This document shows positions 17,277-25,643 of a stretch of DNA of 42,572 bases, one piece after another (the first letter of the stretch is position 1; every line of letters starts with the position of its first letter). Origin of the DNA: Verrucomicrobiota bacterium (GTDB lineage: Bacteria > Verrucomicrobiota > Lentisphaeria > JABSQK01 > JAJFLO01). The DNA is taken from NCBI GenBank assembly GCA_021772675.1, contig JAJFLO010000465.1:1-42572 (forward strand), read 5' to 3'. The notes below the pieces were generated by a model that worked only from the letters and a program-made list of their open reading frames with translations, made no database searches and was not told the DNA's origin. The position numbers were made by a program, and so were the translations under genes.

Positions 17277-17348
17277 CTCTCTCCTTTTCTTGATGGCGGT
17301 TAAAACTTCACACTCAACTCTACATACCTGAAGTTTTCATTGAATTAA

Positions 17349-17421
17349 GTTAACTATGAGATTTTACCTCGAAATATAGTTAACCTATTTTTGTTTTATT
17401 GAAATAACCGTTTAGGTTATT
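17349..17421. promoter_or_regulatory. Two palindromes upstream of receptor 1 (operator candidates)
   Basis: GTTAACTAT (17349-17357) and ATAGTTAAC (17376-17384) form a perfect 9-bp inverted repeat with an 18-bp spacer. A second palindrome, AATAACC-GTTTA-GGTTATT, lies at 17403-17421. Both sit 75-145 bp upstream of the receptor 1 ATG, the right place for repressor or activator binding. They share the core GGTTA/TAACC, so the same regulator could bind both. The regulator is unknown; the arrangement does not look like a standard Fur box. Confidence 0.4.
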
Positions 17422-17463
17422 ATTGAGTTCAAATGGTTATCCCAAACTTAGCAAATCGTATTG

Positions 17464-17712
17464 TTACGTCATAATCATAAAGATTTCAGGTACATACACC
17501 GCCCGGCCGGAGCGGATGGTGTTCAGATTGCTGCGCGCCAATTCCGGGAAGTGCACGTCCTCATCCAGCAAATTATCAACATAGATTGAAAAAGTAGTGT
17601 TGGACATCCGCGACCTCCTTGTGACTTCCTTCATATCAATATTGATTTTGACTGTCAGCCAGTTGTACGCTTCGGCATAGGGATTTAACCCGCATTTCTC
17701 ACAAGAAAACTC
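17464..17712 (-). pseudogene. TonB-dependent receptor C-terminal remnant
   Basis: The minus strand reads NPYAEAYNWLTVKINIDMKE, then FSIYVDNLLDEDVHFPELAR and NTIRSGRAVYVPE before a stop. This is the last 70 or so residues of a TBDR barrel, matching receptor 3 (DAYNWLTFKASLNL, LYGENLLNEDVHFPEL, GGRAVYFTVKLKF). The final strand is garbled after GRAVYV, and everything upstream is missing. It lies between the two duplicated modules, so it probably marks a third receptor lost during the duplication or by recombination. Its codons are GC-richer than its surroundings. Confidence 0.8.
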
Positions 17713-17836
17713 TTACAACTTTGAATTAGGCAGTATTTTCGACAGTAACTTGATAGTATAGGAATTTGTATTGTAAGTTGTTGTTATTGCTGAAAAAGTA
17801 CATAATCAGTGAAACCATTGTCATGGAGGAGTCTGA

Positions 17837-17944
17837 GTTTGTAGTCCCGTCTTTAGGCGGAAGTTTTAACGACGCTTCAGCGAGTGCTACTTTTGACTCG
17901 CTAAAGCTCATCTGAGGCTTCCGTCTAAAGACGGGACTACAAAC
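17837..17944. repeat. 108-bp palindromic element with nested stem
   Basis: The arms 17837-17863 and 17918-17944 are 27-bp inverted repeats with one mismatch; the outer part reads TTTGTAGTCCCGTCTTTAG. Between them lies a second stem, GCTTCAGCGAGT (17874-17885) against ACTCGCTAAAGC (17896-17907), with one mismatch. The nested cruciform shape and its intergenic position suggest a small dispersed repeat (MITE or REP-like). No second copy occurs in this window. Confidence 0.75.
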
Positions 17945-18215
17945 CTTACCCCGTCCGAGTTTTTCGTTGATTTGATTGTATAAACACTTGTATTTTGAGT
18001 TACAATTGATGTGAGACAAAAGCTCCGGCATAGCCGGTTAAGTTCATCGACTATCCTCCTCGTACAGTTAGTACGATTGTGGGATTCAACCATCGCAACA
18101 CCCGAAACTAAAACCTAATAAAATGTTTCACAACGATTTCTTGTGAGAAATAGGGGTTAATACGAACACACCCGGTTTAAACTCTTCATGTTTGTCCGTA
18201 TCTGAAAAATGTAAT

Positions 18216-20818
18216 AGCATTATGATAGCCAACACATGCGTATATTTATGTAATATGCTATTGTTTAATTGTTTGCGAATTTTATAATTGCCTTTATTTA
18301 TTTCAGGTGGGTGTGATAAAATTGACAGTGTTGTCAACCAGATTGCCAAAATTGAATAAGCCTAAAGTAGCTAATGAAATTTATCATGTTTGCCATTCCC
18401 TATCGGTATATTTAATTTCGTCAAATTCGTTATCATATTTAAATCCATCATTAAAACTAAATTTGGATTTTCCATCCAATTGTTTCGTCAGGCCTTGTAC
18501 AATGCGCAGCCCCAATGAATCAAGATGATTAATATCTATTTCTTCAGACATACCAACTCCATTGTCACCAATACAAAGATGGAATCTGCCTTCATCCCCC
18601 ATAGACAACTTGACATAGATTTCAGGTTTTGTGTCTGAAATTTGACTAGCGGTAGGGAACGCATGTTTTAATGAATTGGATATCAGCTCATTAATGATCA
18701 GTCCACAGGGAATTGCGGTTTCTATGTTTAGATTGATATTGTCGATCTCAATTTTGAAATCAACGGCGATTCCAGGCTGTATCCGATAAGATTGAGATAG
18801 ACCCTGTATGAGGCTGTTCCCGTATTCAGAAAAATCTATTCTTCCAAGATCATTGGATTTATATAGCTTTTCGTGAATAAGAGCCATGGTTTCAACCCTT
18901 GCCTGGCTTTCCATAAATAACCCACGGTAAGTCTCGTCAGTTATTCGGTTTGACTGTAGACGAAGCAGGCTTGAAATCACCTGTAGATTATTTTTCACTC
19001 GATGATGAACCTCTTTAAGTAGCATTTCCTTTTCACGAAGTGATTTTCTAATCTTTTCTTCTCCATCTTTAAGGCCGGTAATGTCGGTAAATGTGCCGAC
19101 AAAGCCATTTACCTGGTTTGAAATATCACGAGTTACGGCGGCCTGTCCTATTACCCAACAGTCTTTTCCTGTCGTACTACAAAAACGGAACTGGGATTTG
19201 AAATTTACTTGATTTTTTATAGCTGTATTCCACGCTTTCAATACGTGTGTCCGATCGTCTGCGTGTAAAAAACTGATCCACATGTCACTAAAAGAGGAAC
19301 TGGATTTAGTCCCTAAAATATGTTTGAACTGAGGATTGATAAAAATAAACTTTCCCGATAAATCTGCCTGAAAAATCCCGACGGGTGACTCCTGAGCAAG
19401 GGTTTGAAATCGGGCTTCACTTATTTGCAGCGCTGCGACCAAATCTGCCAGTTGATCTCGATGTTTAGCCAGTTCTATAGAAATTTTTTCAGCCTTATCT
19501 CTTTCTTTAACCAGGTCGCCATCTCTGGATTCAATCTGATCCAACATATAATTAAATCCATCAATCAATACACCCATCTCACCTTCGTAATTTCTTTTAT
19601 CTACCCTAAGTGAATAGTCGTTTTTCTTTGAAATTGTTGTGGTAATATCAGTCAACGATAATATGGGGCCGGAAATTATCGGCTGTAACTTTTTGGATAA
19701 AAAATATGCTAAAGTGGATGATAAAAGCATAATCACTACAATAGCCAAAATTTGTTGTCGTATCACCTTATACATACCCATAAGATCTTTTTCGATATAA
19801 ATCTTACCGATTAATTCTTCCTGTAAGATAATTGGCTGAACCATTTGAAGGGAATTTGAAGTAAAACTGTGACCGTGGTCAATATTCTTTGGGGGAATGT
19901 GATTTGTATTCGTTTTTGATAAATACGACGTAAATAACTGCCATTTTTTATTGTAAATTGCTGCATATGAAATAGTTGGATCTTCTTTTAATTCATTCAA
20001 AATCTTTTGGGCGTCTTTTTCTTCCTGGAATTCAAGGGAATAAACAGAGGCATTTGCTAACATTTTAGCTTGAATAGTAAGATCGAAGGTGATTTGGTCA
20101 CGTAAGTTAATCATTTGAAAAACCATGAGTGCGATGCCCGCTATTATAAAGGAAGTCACACAGGTCGTCATTGTTAAAAATGTCAACTTTTGGTTAATTG
20201 TATGTAATCGGCTGTACATAGTTTAATAACTCATTTGTCTTTGAATTAAAACCGGTCGGTTCTGATGACCTATATTTTGCGGAGAATTATGAATGAAATG
20301 ATTGCATATAGGTTTCAAAAAATATCGGGTGTTATTCACGAATAACTTTTCGTGCGTATCTAAGTAAACGGCTATCGATTTTCAATCCTACATTTCTAAT
20401 TGAATTTAAATTAACATCAAACTTTAACTTCCCATGTTCTATGAATAAGTAAATCATTCCATCGTCTTCTAAAAAGTATTTTCTATCACTAACTGTTAGT
20501 GCAGGATGATCTGTTAGTCTTTGGGCAATCTTTCTTGTATTTCTCTTTTCGGAATCGGAAATGAATAGCAGTTGACAATCATGTAATTTTTGCCCCTGCC
20601 TTAATCGACCAAAGCGTTCTATCACAACTTTTTTTCCAGCAATTCGGATACCTTCGACCGGATTGAAATAATTCTCAAATGGATCGTCTCCGACAATTCC
20701 AATGCGAATAGTATCATTATTGGTGATTCGTTGAGGCCAACTCACAAACTTCAAAAAACTTACCAGAAAGGCAGCTTTTATTTCATATTCCGGACGAATT
20801 CTTTCTTTGCTGTACGAT
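18216..20818 (-). repeat. 2.6-kb duplicated segment, copy 2 (kinase + YfiR-like)
   Basis: This is the partner of 12462-15065, in the same orientation about 5.75 kb away. Gene order and spacing inside (kinase, 112 bp, yfiR-like) are identical. Homology starts at AGCATTATGATAGCCAA and fades inside the YfiR signal peptide, so the receptor genes are outside it. Confidence 0.9.
18384..20219 (-). CDS. Membrane sensor kinase: YfiN-like sensor, HAMP, PAS, HisKA_2 (copy 2)
   Basis: This 611-aa protein is a near-identical paralogue of the kinase at 12630-14465, about 93% by my count, with every motif kept: CHASE8-like periplasmic domain, HAMP, PAS, EVHHRVKNNLQ and GDNGVGM. Differences are spread over the protein but slightly denser in the periplasmic and linker parts (for example KKGQLF to KKWQLF, QMAKPI to QMVQPI, KLQRIISDPI to KLQPIISGPI). 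The HisKA_2 core is unchanged over about 60 residues. Both copies look intact, so both are probably functional. The periplasmic changes could tune pairing with each copy's own YfiR. Confidence 0.93.
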   Translation of the reverse strand: MYSRLHTINQKLTFLTMTTCVTSFIIAGIALMVFQMINLRDQITFDLTIQAKMLANASVYSLEFQEEKDAQKILNELKEDPTISYAAIYNKKWQLFTSYLSKTNTNHIPPKNIDHGHSFTSNSLQMVQPIILQEELIGKIYIEKDLMGMYKVIRQQILAIVVIMLLSSTLAYFLSKKLQPIISGPILSLTDITTTISKKNDYSLRVDKRNYEGEMGVLIDGFNYMLDQIESRDGDLVKERDKAEKISIELAKHRDQLADLVAALQISEARFQTLAQESPVGIFQADLSGKFIFINPQFKHILGTKSSSSFSDMWISFLHADDRTHVLKAWNTAIKNQVNFKSQFRFCSTTGKDCWVIGQAAVTRDISNQVNGFVGTFTDITGLKDGEEKIRKSLREKEMLLKEVHHRVKNNLQVISSLLRLQSNRITDETYRGLFMESQARVETMALIHEKLYKSNDLGRIDFSEYGNSLIQGLSQSYRIQPGIAVDFKIEIDNINLNIETAIPCGLIINELISNSLKHAFPTASQISDTKPEIYVKLSMGDEGRFHLCIGDNGVGMSEEIDINHLDSLGLRIVQGLTKQLDGKSKFSFNDGFKYDNEFDEIKYTDREWQT

Positions 20819-20934
20819 GGAATTGGAGACATTGTGGCCAGGCAGAATACCAGAATTGCAAATCGTTTTAGCCAATTTTGGTATTGATCTCGTTTAGGAT
20901 GAAAAATGTTGTTGATGAGAGTATCCTTAATCAT
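20332..20934 (-). CDS. yfiR-like: YfiR-like periplasmic regulator (copy 2)
   Basis: This 200-aa paralogue of the protein at 14578-15180 has the same length and nearly the same mature sequence (AAFLVSFLKFVSWPQRI, IRIGIVGDDPFENYF, DRKYFLEDDGMIYLFIEHGK, LKIDSRLLRYARKVIRE). The first 45 residues differ much more, including a different signal core (FAILVFCLATMSPIPSYS). The homology of the duplicated segment therefore ends in the signal peptide. It lies between receptor 2 and kinase copy 2, separated from the receptor by 401 bp that contains a palindromic element. Like copy 1 it has only one Cys in the mature part. Confidence 0.88.
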   Translation of the reverse strand: MIKDTLINNIFHPKRDQYQNWLKRFAILVFCLATMSPIPSYSKERIRPEYEIKAAFLVSFLKFVSWPQRITNNDTIRIGIVGDDPFENYFNPVEGIRIAGKKVVIERFGRLRQGQKLHDCQLLFISDSEKRNTRKIAQRLTDHPALTVSDRKYFLEDDGMIYLFIEHGKLKFDVNLNSIRNVGLKIDSRLLRYARKVIRE

Positions 20935-20978
20935 TTTTATATTTGAAAGTTGAGGTAATGTGTACTTTCCCCATCTAA

Positions 20979-21158
20979 GGAACTTGGAAAAAATAAATCA
21001 TCCCATTTTGGCGCTTATCTTCATGCTGCATTTGACTGCGCCTCAATCGTAAAATCCTCGAAATAGGCATCTTATTTCTGTGGTTTTACTCAATCGTCAC
21101 AGCCAAATCTAACACAAATCTATGGACAATCTGAGACAATTAATTTTTTCCAAGTTCC
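20979..21158. repeat. 180-bp palindromic element between receptor 2 and its yfiR-like gene
   Basis: The terminal inverted repeats are 20 bp: GGAACTTGGAAAAAATAAAT (20979-20998) against the complement of 21139-21158, with one mismatch. Inside is a hairpin at about 21049-21089 (GTAAAA...TTTTAC outer, GAAATA...TATTTC inner), flanked by 9-bp direct repeats CTCAATCGT (21042-21050 and 21089-21097). It has no coding capacity. The equivalent gap in module 1 (15181-15353) lacks it, so it looks inserted after the modules were formed. It could act as a processing or attenuation site inside the operon. Confidence 0.7.
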
Positions 21159-21335
21159 TAATTCAATACTAGTCGCAAAATCAATGCCGCTTTTTCCTTT
21201 GATTTTGCATGTAAATAATTCTGTAACATTGAGTTAATATTCGAGCATATCTATTACATAGAGTCGTTTAACTTTGTTAGGCGACACAAGATCATCAAAG
21301 CTGTAATATGGAAGTTTCGTTTTCTATACATCGAT

Positions 21336-23297
21336 TTATATATTTATTTTTAATACTAGATAGAAAGCTCTACCGGAGTGTTGAGGGATCGATCGTGTTG
21401 ACTTGCTATTAAAATCCGGAAAGTTGATTTCTTCGTCAAGTAGATTGTCCCCATAAATCGTCAATGTAGCGTCTGGTAGCGTATTTTTACGCAGTAAAGT
21501 TGGAATGTGTAAATTCATATTAAATGTAAGTAGATGGTAGGGGTCTGGCTTGGGATTTAAGCCAGATGCAGCCGGATTAACATCTTGTACTGACGTCGGA
21601 TTACCAAAGTAAGAGTCAAACAGGCCCATAGAAAACCCTTTGCCAACGTCATAAGAAACACCAAGTTTAGCCATCCAGTTTGGCGTAAAGGTGACATCAT
21701 CCACACCATTCTGATTTTTATTCGTCTGCCAACTAACAGAGCCGGATAGGCTCAAGCCATCCGTTAGCCTGGTTTTCCCTTCCAACTCCACACCTTGAGA
21801 AGTGATCTCTCCTAAATTTACCCATTCAAAGAAAGCAGGTCCCGTACTGGGAACAAATGTAATGATATCAGATATTTCGCTATAAAAGTAGGATAATCCA
21901 AAATAGGTATCAAGGGTTCTATAAAAAATTTGAGCTTCAGCCGTTTCAATAATTTCAGGTTTGAGATCTGGGTTAGCTGAAATGAATGCGTTTTGGAAAA
22001 AATTTTCAGCTCCAAATGGAGCTCGAAATGCTTCACCATAGCCGATTTTTAGACCCCAATATTGATCAAGGTTAACTATTGCCGAAAGTCTTGGGGAAAA
22101 ATTTTGCTTAACCCCCGTGGGTTTGTTCCATTGCATGCCCCCGATTAATTTCACGCAATCGGAAAGTTGATAGTCTATCTGATTGTAGGCACTATACCAC
22201 TGTGTATGAAAACCAATATCGTTAAGTAAGCCGTTATGCCATTCAAGTACCCCTCCGAAGGTTGTGTTCAATTTGTCACTAATTTTTCCCCTTAAAGTAA
22301 ATTCAGCATGCAGATCATTTGTAGAATTGTTGTCTGTACCCTGTAGCGTACGAAGTCCGTTATGAGTGATATTTGTCTCACCCTGCCAAATATCGTTAAT
22401 TTTAAGTATATACTCGGAATTAATTATCCAGCGTTTGAAGTCTGAATTTGATTTTCCAGAAGCAGAAGCAGAGTTAAAATTTGCGATCTCATCCTCTCCA
22501 TAAAAAGCACTCAAAGTCAAATTGTTTCGGTGTGCCATTGCGAATACCCCCATGGTCTCATTATCTCGGTCAAAGTATCCATTTATAGTCCCGCCACCTG
22601 ATGGTTGGCTATAACGAAAGCGCCAGCCCTTTGAATCTAGATGTGTAAATGCCACGAGTGATTCCCAATCGTCCCCGTATGCAGCAATCGTAGCATTTCC
22701 TACCTTTGTATTAAATGATCCATAACTTCCTGATAAACTGAGTGGTTGTAAGTCGCGGGCAGTTTTTGTGACAATATTTATAACTCCGGCAAATGCATTG
22801 CTACCGTAAAGTACCGAACCTGGGCCTCGGATAAACTCAATTCGCTCAATTATGTCAATTGGGAAACCTTGAAGCAGAGGTGAGTTGCTTCCGCCGTTAA
22901 GGCTATCGCGAAAGGGTTTGCCATTGATTAGGTAAAGGATATGGTTATCAAATTGGAACGTTGATTGACCCCGCAAAAAAACGGACATTTGAGGTGCATA
23001 ATTGGAAGCGACAGATTGAAAACTGGTGGCTCGATTCAAAACATCGCGCAGATTACGTCCACCAAATTGTTTAATCTCCTCAGCAGTAATCACGGCGACA
23101 ATGCCGGGTGCGTCTTCAAGTCTTTCAATACGTTTAGACGCCACCGAGATCTGCATAAGTTGATTTAAATCTAAATCAAAAACATTGTCGGTTTGGTGAC
23201 TTTGAGATAATGTTGATGATGTTATAGCTGAAATCAGTAATAAAAGTATCCCAAATCTGAAGTGTTTCGAATGAATCAATTTCCTACGATTTTTCAT
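21336..23297 (-). CDS. TonB-dependent outer-membrane receptor 2
   Basis: This 653-aa protein has an N-terminal signal sequence (FGILLLLISAITSSTLSQS) and a TonB-box-like LNQLMQISVASKR. The plug spans about 65-185: VAVITAEEIKQFGGRNLRD, VFLRGQSTFQFDNHILYLIN, IERIEFIRGPGSVLYGSNAF, AGVINIVT. The barrel ends with FYLVLKINI, ending in Ile rather than the usual Phe. There is no STN domain. The Shine-Dalgarno AAAGGAGAT is excellent. It heads the second TBDR - YfiR - kinase module. It is clearly diverged from receptor 1 in the extracellular loops and most strands, so the modules probably respond to different substrates while using the same downstream machinery. Confidence 0.93.
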   Translation of the reverse strand: MKNRRKLIHSKHFRFGILLLLISAITSSTLSQSHQTDNVFDLDLNQLMQISVASKRIERLEDAPGIVAVITAEEIKQFGGRNLRDVLNRATSFQSVASNYAPQMSVFLRGQSTFQFDNHILYLINGKPFRDSLNGGSNSPLLQGFPIDIIERIEFIRGPGSVLYGSNAFAGVINIVTKTARDLQPLSLSGSYGSFNTKVGNATIAAYGDDWESLVAFTHLDSKGWRFRYSQPSGGGTINGYFDRDNETMGVFAMAHRNNLTLSAFYGEDEIANFNSASASGKSNSDFKRWIINSEYILKINDIWQGETNITHNGLRTLQGTDNNSTNDLHAEFTLRGKISDKLNTTFGGVLEWHNGLLNDIGFHTQWYSAYNQIDYQLSDCVKLIGGMQWNKPTGVKQNFSPRLSAIVNLDQYWGLKIGYGEAFRAPFGAENFFQNAFISANPDLKPEIIETAEAQIFYRTLDTYFGLSYFYSEISDIITFVPSTGPAFFEWVNLGEITSQGVELEGKTRLTDGLSLSGSVSWQTNKNQNGVDDVTFTPNWMAKLGVSYDVGKGFSMGLFDSYFGNPTSVQDVNPAASGLNPKPDPYHLLTFNMNLHIPTLLRKNTLPDATLTIYGDNLLDEEINFPDFNSKSTRSIPQHSGRAFYLVLKINI

Positions 23298-23356
23298 TAG
23301 TTATCTCCTTTCTAAATTATTTCGTAGAGTTAGTTTATGCACAATTTGATCGGGGA

Positions 23357-23404
23357 GATGAGCCTGGATGTCAGCCGGCTCAAAAAAGCAAATTGAGGCT
23401 CATC
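23357..23404. promoter_or_regulatory. Inverted repeat upstream of receptor 2 (operator or leader hairpin candidate)
   Basis: GATGAGCCT (23357-23365) and AGGCTCATC (23396-23404) form a 9-bp inverted repeat with a 30-bp spacer, 60-107 bp upstream of the receptor 2 ATG. The flanks carry an imperfect direct repeat, TTTGATCGGGGAG and TTTGATCGGAGAG (about 23346 and 23427). The receptor 1 palindromes are not repeated here, so the two modules may be under different control. Confidence 0.35.
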
Positions 23405-23476
23405 CTGATGTGAAATAATTCTACAGAGATTTGATCGGAGAGTGCTTCAACGTGCCGCTTGATTCTAATTCAATAT

Positions 23477-23896
23477 TCAAGATTTCGTTACTATGTTTTC
23501 AAGATAGTGACAAACGGTCTCCAGCAGGTCATACATATCAAATGGCTTTTCCAGAAGTTTGTCAAATCCGATATTAGTGCAACGTTTTGCCGTATGTTTA
23601 TTATCACCCCCAGTGATTCCTATAATCGGCGTCATTCTAAAGTCTGGATGGAGTCTTAATCGTCTCGTTGCTTCATATCCATTCATCACTGGCATATCCA
23701 GATCCATAATAATTACTTCCGGTTGAAATAGTTCCGCTCGCTCAAGTGCTTCCAGACCGTTATTCGCCGTCTTTGTATTTAGATTATCTGCTTCAAGCAA
23801 ACTTGTTATTAATGATCGGATTGACTCATTATCATCGACGACCAATATTCGCCGATTTTCGATAGTGACCGCAGATTGGCATACTTCATTATTCAT
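23477..23896 (-). CDS. Single-domain response regulator (CheY-like receiver)
   Basis: This 139-aa protein has a short N-tail followed by one receiver domain: RILVVDDNESIRSLI, phosphorylatable D65 in IIMDLDMPVMNGYEATRRL, Thr of IGITGG in switch position, and K in LLEKPF. There is no output domain. It lies about 180 bp upstream of receptor 2 in the same direction and is a plausible phosphate acceptor for the orphan HisKA_2 kinases. It resembles the C-terminal receivers of the hybrid kinases in this window (MNGYEATRRLR), so it could also be a phosphorelay intermediate. Confidence 0.93.
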   Translation of the reverse strand: MNNEVCQSAVTIENRRILVVDDNESIRSLITSLLEADNLNTKTANNGLEALERAELFQPEVIIMDLDMPVMNGYEATRRLRLHPDFRMTPIIGITGGDNKHTAKRCTNIGFDKLLEKPFDMYDLLETVCHYLENIVTKS

Positions 23897-24274
23897 AGAT
23901 GTATAATTTTCTTATAGTTCACATCGCCTAAACATTCAGGCGAATTAATTTTGAAAGTGTTTCAGGATTTACTCCAGTAGATCAAAACGCATTCTTCTCC
24001 AGCATTTTAAATGCCAATCAGTTTTTCAATTTAATAAATCACAAAAATAAATTGAAAAAATATGAAAAATCATATCAGAATCTTCTGTCAGTTTTTAGGT
24101 TATGTGTTTAGACTTCAAGAAATGATTTAGTGCTATAAATTTCTTGTTTTGAGTTGGATAACGTTTGTTTCGTTTTTTATTTTGAGGATTTTTTTCGATA
24201 AATTACTCGATTTGCTAGGCACTAATTTGTTGTCGTATTTCCACAGGTTGCAAGAACTAGTGATGCAAAGGGGG

Positions 24275-24289
24275 GTAACAAATGTTACG
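24275..24289. repeat. Palindromic 15-mer, copy 1
   Basis: GTAACAAATGTTACG, with GTAAC/GTTAC arms; an identical copy lies at 25139-25153. It could be an operator or the scar of a mobile element flanking the 850 bp between the copies. Confidence 0.5.
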
Positions 24290-25138
24290 GCACCGCAAGA
24301 TAAGACATCATTTACGAACATATGATAGTGCTATTTCACCAACGGCTGTAGTCGAAACCATTAGTACCGTTTTTAATATAGGCCGACAGATTATCTATCA
24401 AATTCTATTCTGCATATATAAGACTTGTCCGAATATTTCTTGATGTTCGTTTGGTTTAGGTATTGCAGCAAAGCTGATAGTTTAGAAGTTACGGTGATTC
24501 TCTCACAACTAAACTGATGAGACTCATTGACATCGCCCGAAAGATGAACGGATTCGAATTTGTAGGTGGTTAGCCCGCTTTTCTCACCAACATGGTAACG
24601 AGAGGACATAAATTGGGTTATTTTAATATTTTACTGTGGGATAGAGACAGTGTGTCGAGATACACAAAATACAAAAGTCAAGGTAAAATGCTGAAGTAAC
24701 GTGATATACGATCTCATATGTAGATACTTTGTAAGAAATGCGGGTTAGAAATTTTATTAAATGCTCTAATTCCACATGACAAATCCACTTCATTTTGGTT
24801 CTCTATGAATATTTGCTTTTTCATGAATTGTTCAGGTTTGTTAAAAAACATTCCATGATTGAAGTTGTTTGCAAAGGTTTTTTAGTTTTTCTGACAGGTG
24901 GTCGAACCTATGAAACTACGCCTACTGGTAACTTGCCCTTTTTCCTCCAATTTCAAGCTTTTAAAATCTATGGTGCCATCATTTAGAGTGGTAGAAACAT
25001 CTGTAAGCGATTGACGTACGTGAACATCCAATGCATTGCTAATATAAACTAACATTGATGCCTGATATTCAGGTTCTATCCTTGGAAGCAAGATATGCCG
25101 TATATCAGTTTAGGACCAGAATAAATCGGGTCATGGGT

Positions 25139-25153
25139 GTAACAAATGTTACG
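25139..25153. repeat. Palindromic 15-mer, copy 2
   Basis: Identical to 24275-24289 and about 490 bp upstream of receptor 3. A partial, inverted relative (TTTGTTACAC, near 25398) lies closer to the gene, which favours a binding-site reading over a transposon scar. Confidence 0.5.
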
Positions 25154-25291
25154 ATTAATGCATAGTGGAACTTGATGAGTGGAGGCGTGCAGGTAATTGA
25201 TGAATCTTCAATAAACTAGCACAAACGTATAGACCCAAATGCAACTCTTCCACTGTTAACCTAGAAATTCCGGTTAATTGACTGTGATTTC

Positions 25292-25335
25292 AGAGATTGA
25301 TCGATATCTCATTCATACTTTTGCGATCAATCTCT
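25292..25335. repeat. 12-bp inverted repeat upstream of receptor 3
   Basis: AGAGATTGATCG (25292-25303) and CGATCAATCTCT (25324-25335) form a perfect stem with a 20-base loop, about 310 bp upstream of receptor 3. It could be a regulator site or a small palindromic repeat. No U-run follows on either strand, so a terminator is unlikely. Confidence 0.55.
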
Positions 25336-25643
25336 AAATTGCTGTCCATGAGAAGAATTTGTAATATGTAAATTACACACGATAATCCAAGACAGGGTCA
25401 AATTTGTTACACTCATTCGCATCCTCAACATTCTTTCCTGATATTTACAAAATACTAATCCACAGCAATTTAGTTAAATTAATGTACTAAACGGCCTTTA
25501 GAATGCTGTACCAAATTTGGGCAATGTTGTGAGAATAAGGTGCATCACTAGCAGACATTGTCTAACGAAGTGTCAACGTGAACATGTTCATTGCAATCTT
25601 GGCGTGATTGTCGTGGCAGCTATTTTAAACAGATGATATAACT

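Larger units (their letters stand above)
23897..25643. other. 1.75-kb gene-poor region with short fragments and repeats
   Basis: This is AT-rich and without a convincing gene. Two short minus-strand frames look more protein-like than noise: 25091-24882 (PEYQASMLVYISNALDVHVR then QSLTDVSTTLNDGTIDFKSL) and 24609-24391 (CERITVTSKLSALLQYLNQT, YICRIEFDR). They might be two pieces of one decayed gene, but I recognise no family. The palindromic 15-mer GTAACAAATGTTACG occurs at both 24275-24289 and 25139-25153, and a 12-bp inverted repeat lies at 25292-25335. The promoter of receptor 3 must lie near its right end; no Shine-Dalgarno of note precedes that gene. Confidence 0.5.

Noticed and set aside
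17726-18093. Short minus-strand frames across the palindromic element
   Set aside because: They run through the inverted-repeat arms and give low-complexity peptides.
12630-23297. CRISPR-like array suspected because of repeated segments
   Set aside because: The repeats are two long gene duplications, not short regularly spaced direct repeats.
25600-25620. Possible sigma-54 promoter (TTGGCGTG...TGGCA) before receptor 3
   Set aside because: Spacing of the GG and GC elements is not the required one; the GC dinucleotide is missing at -12.
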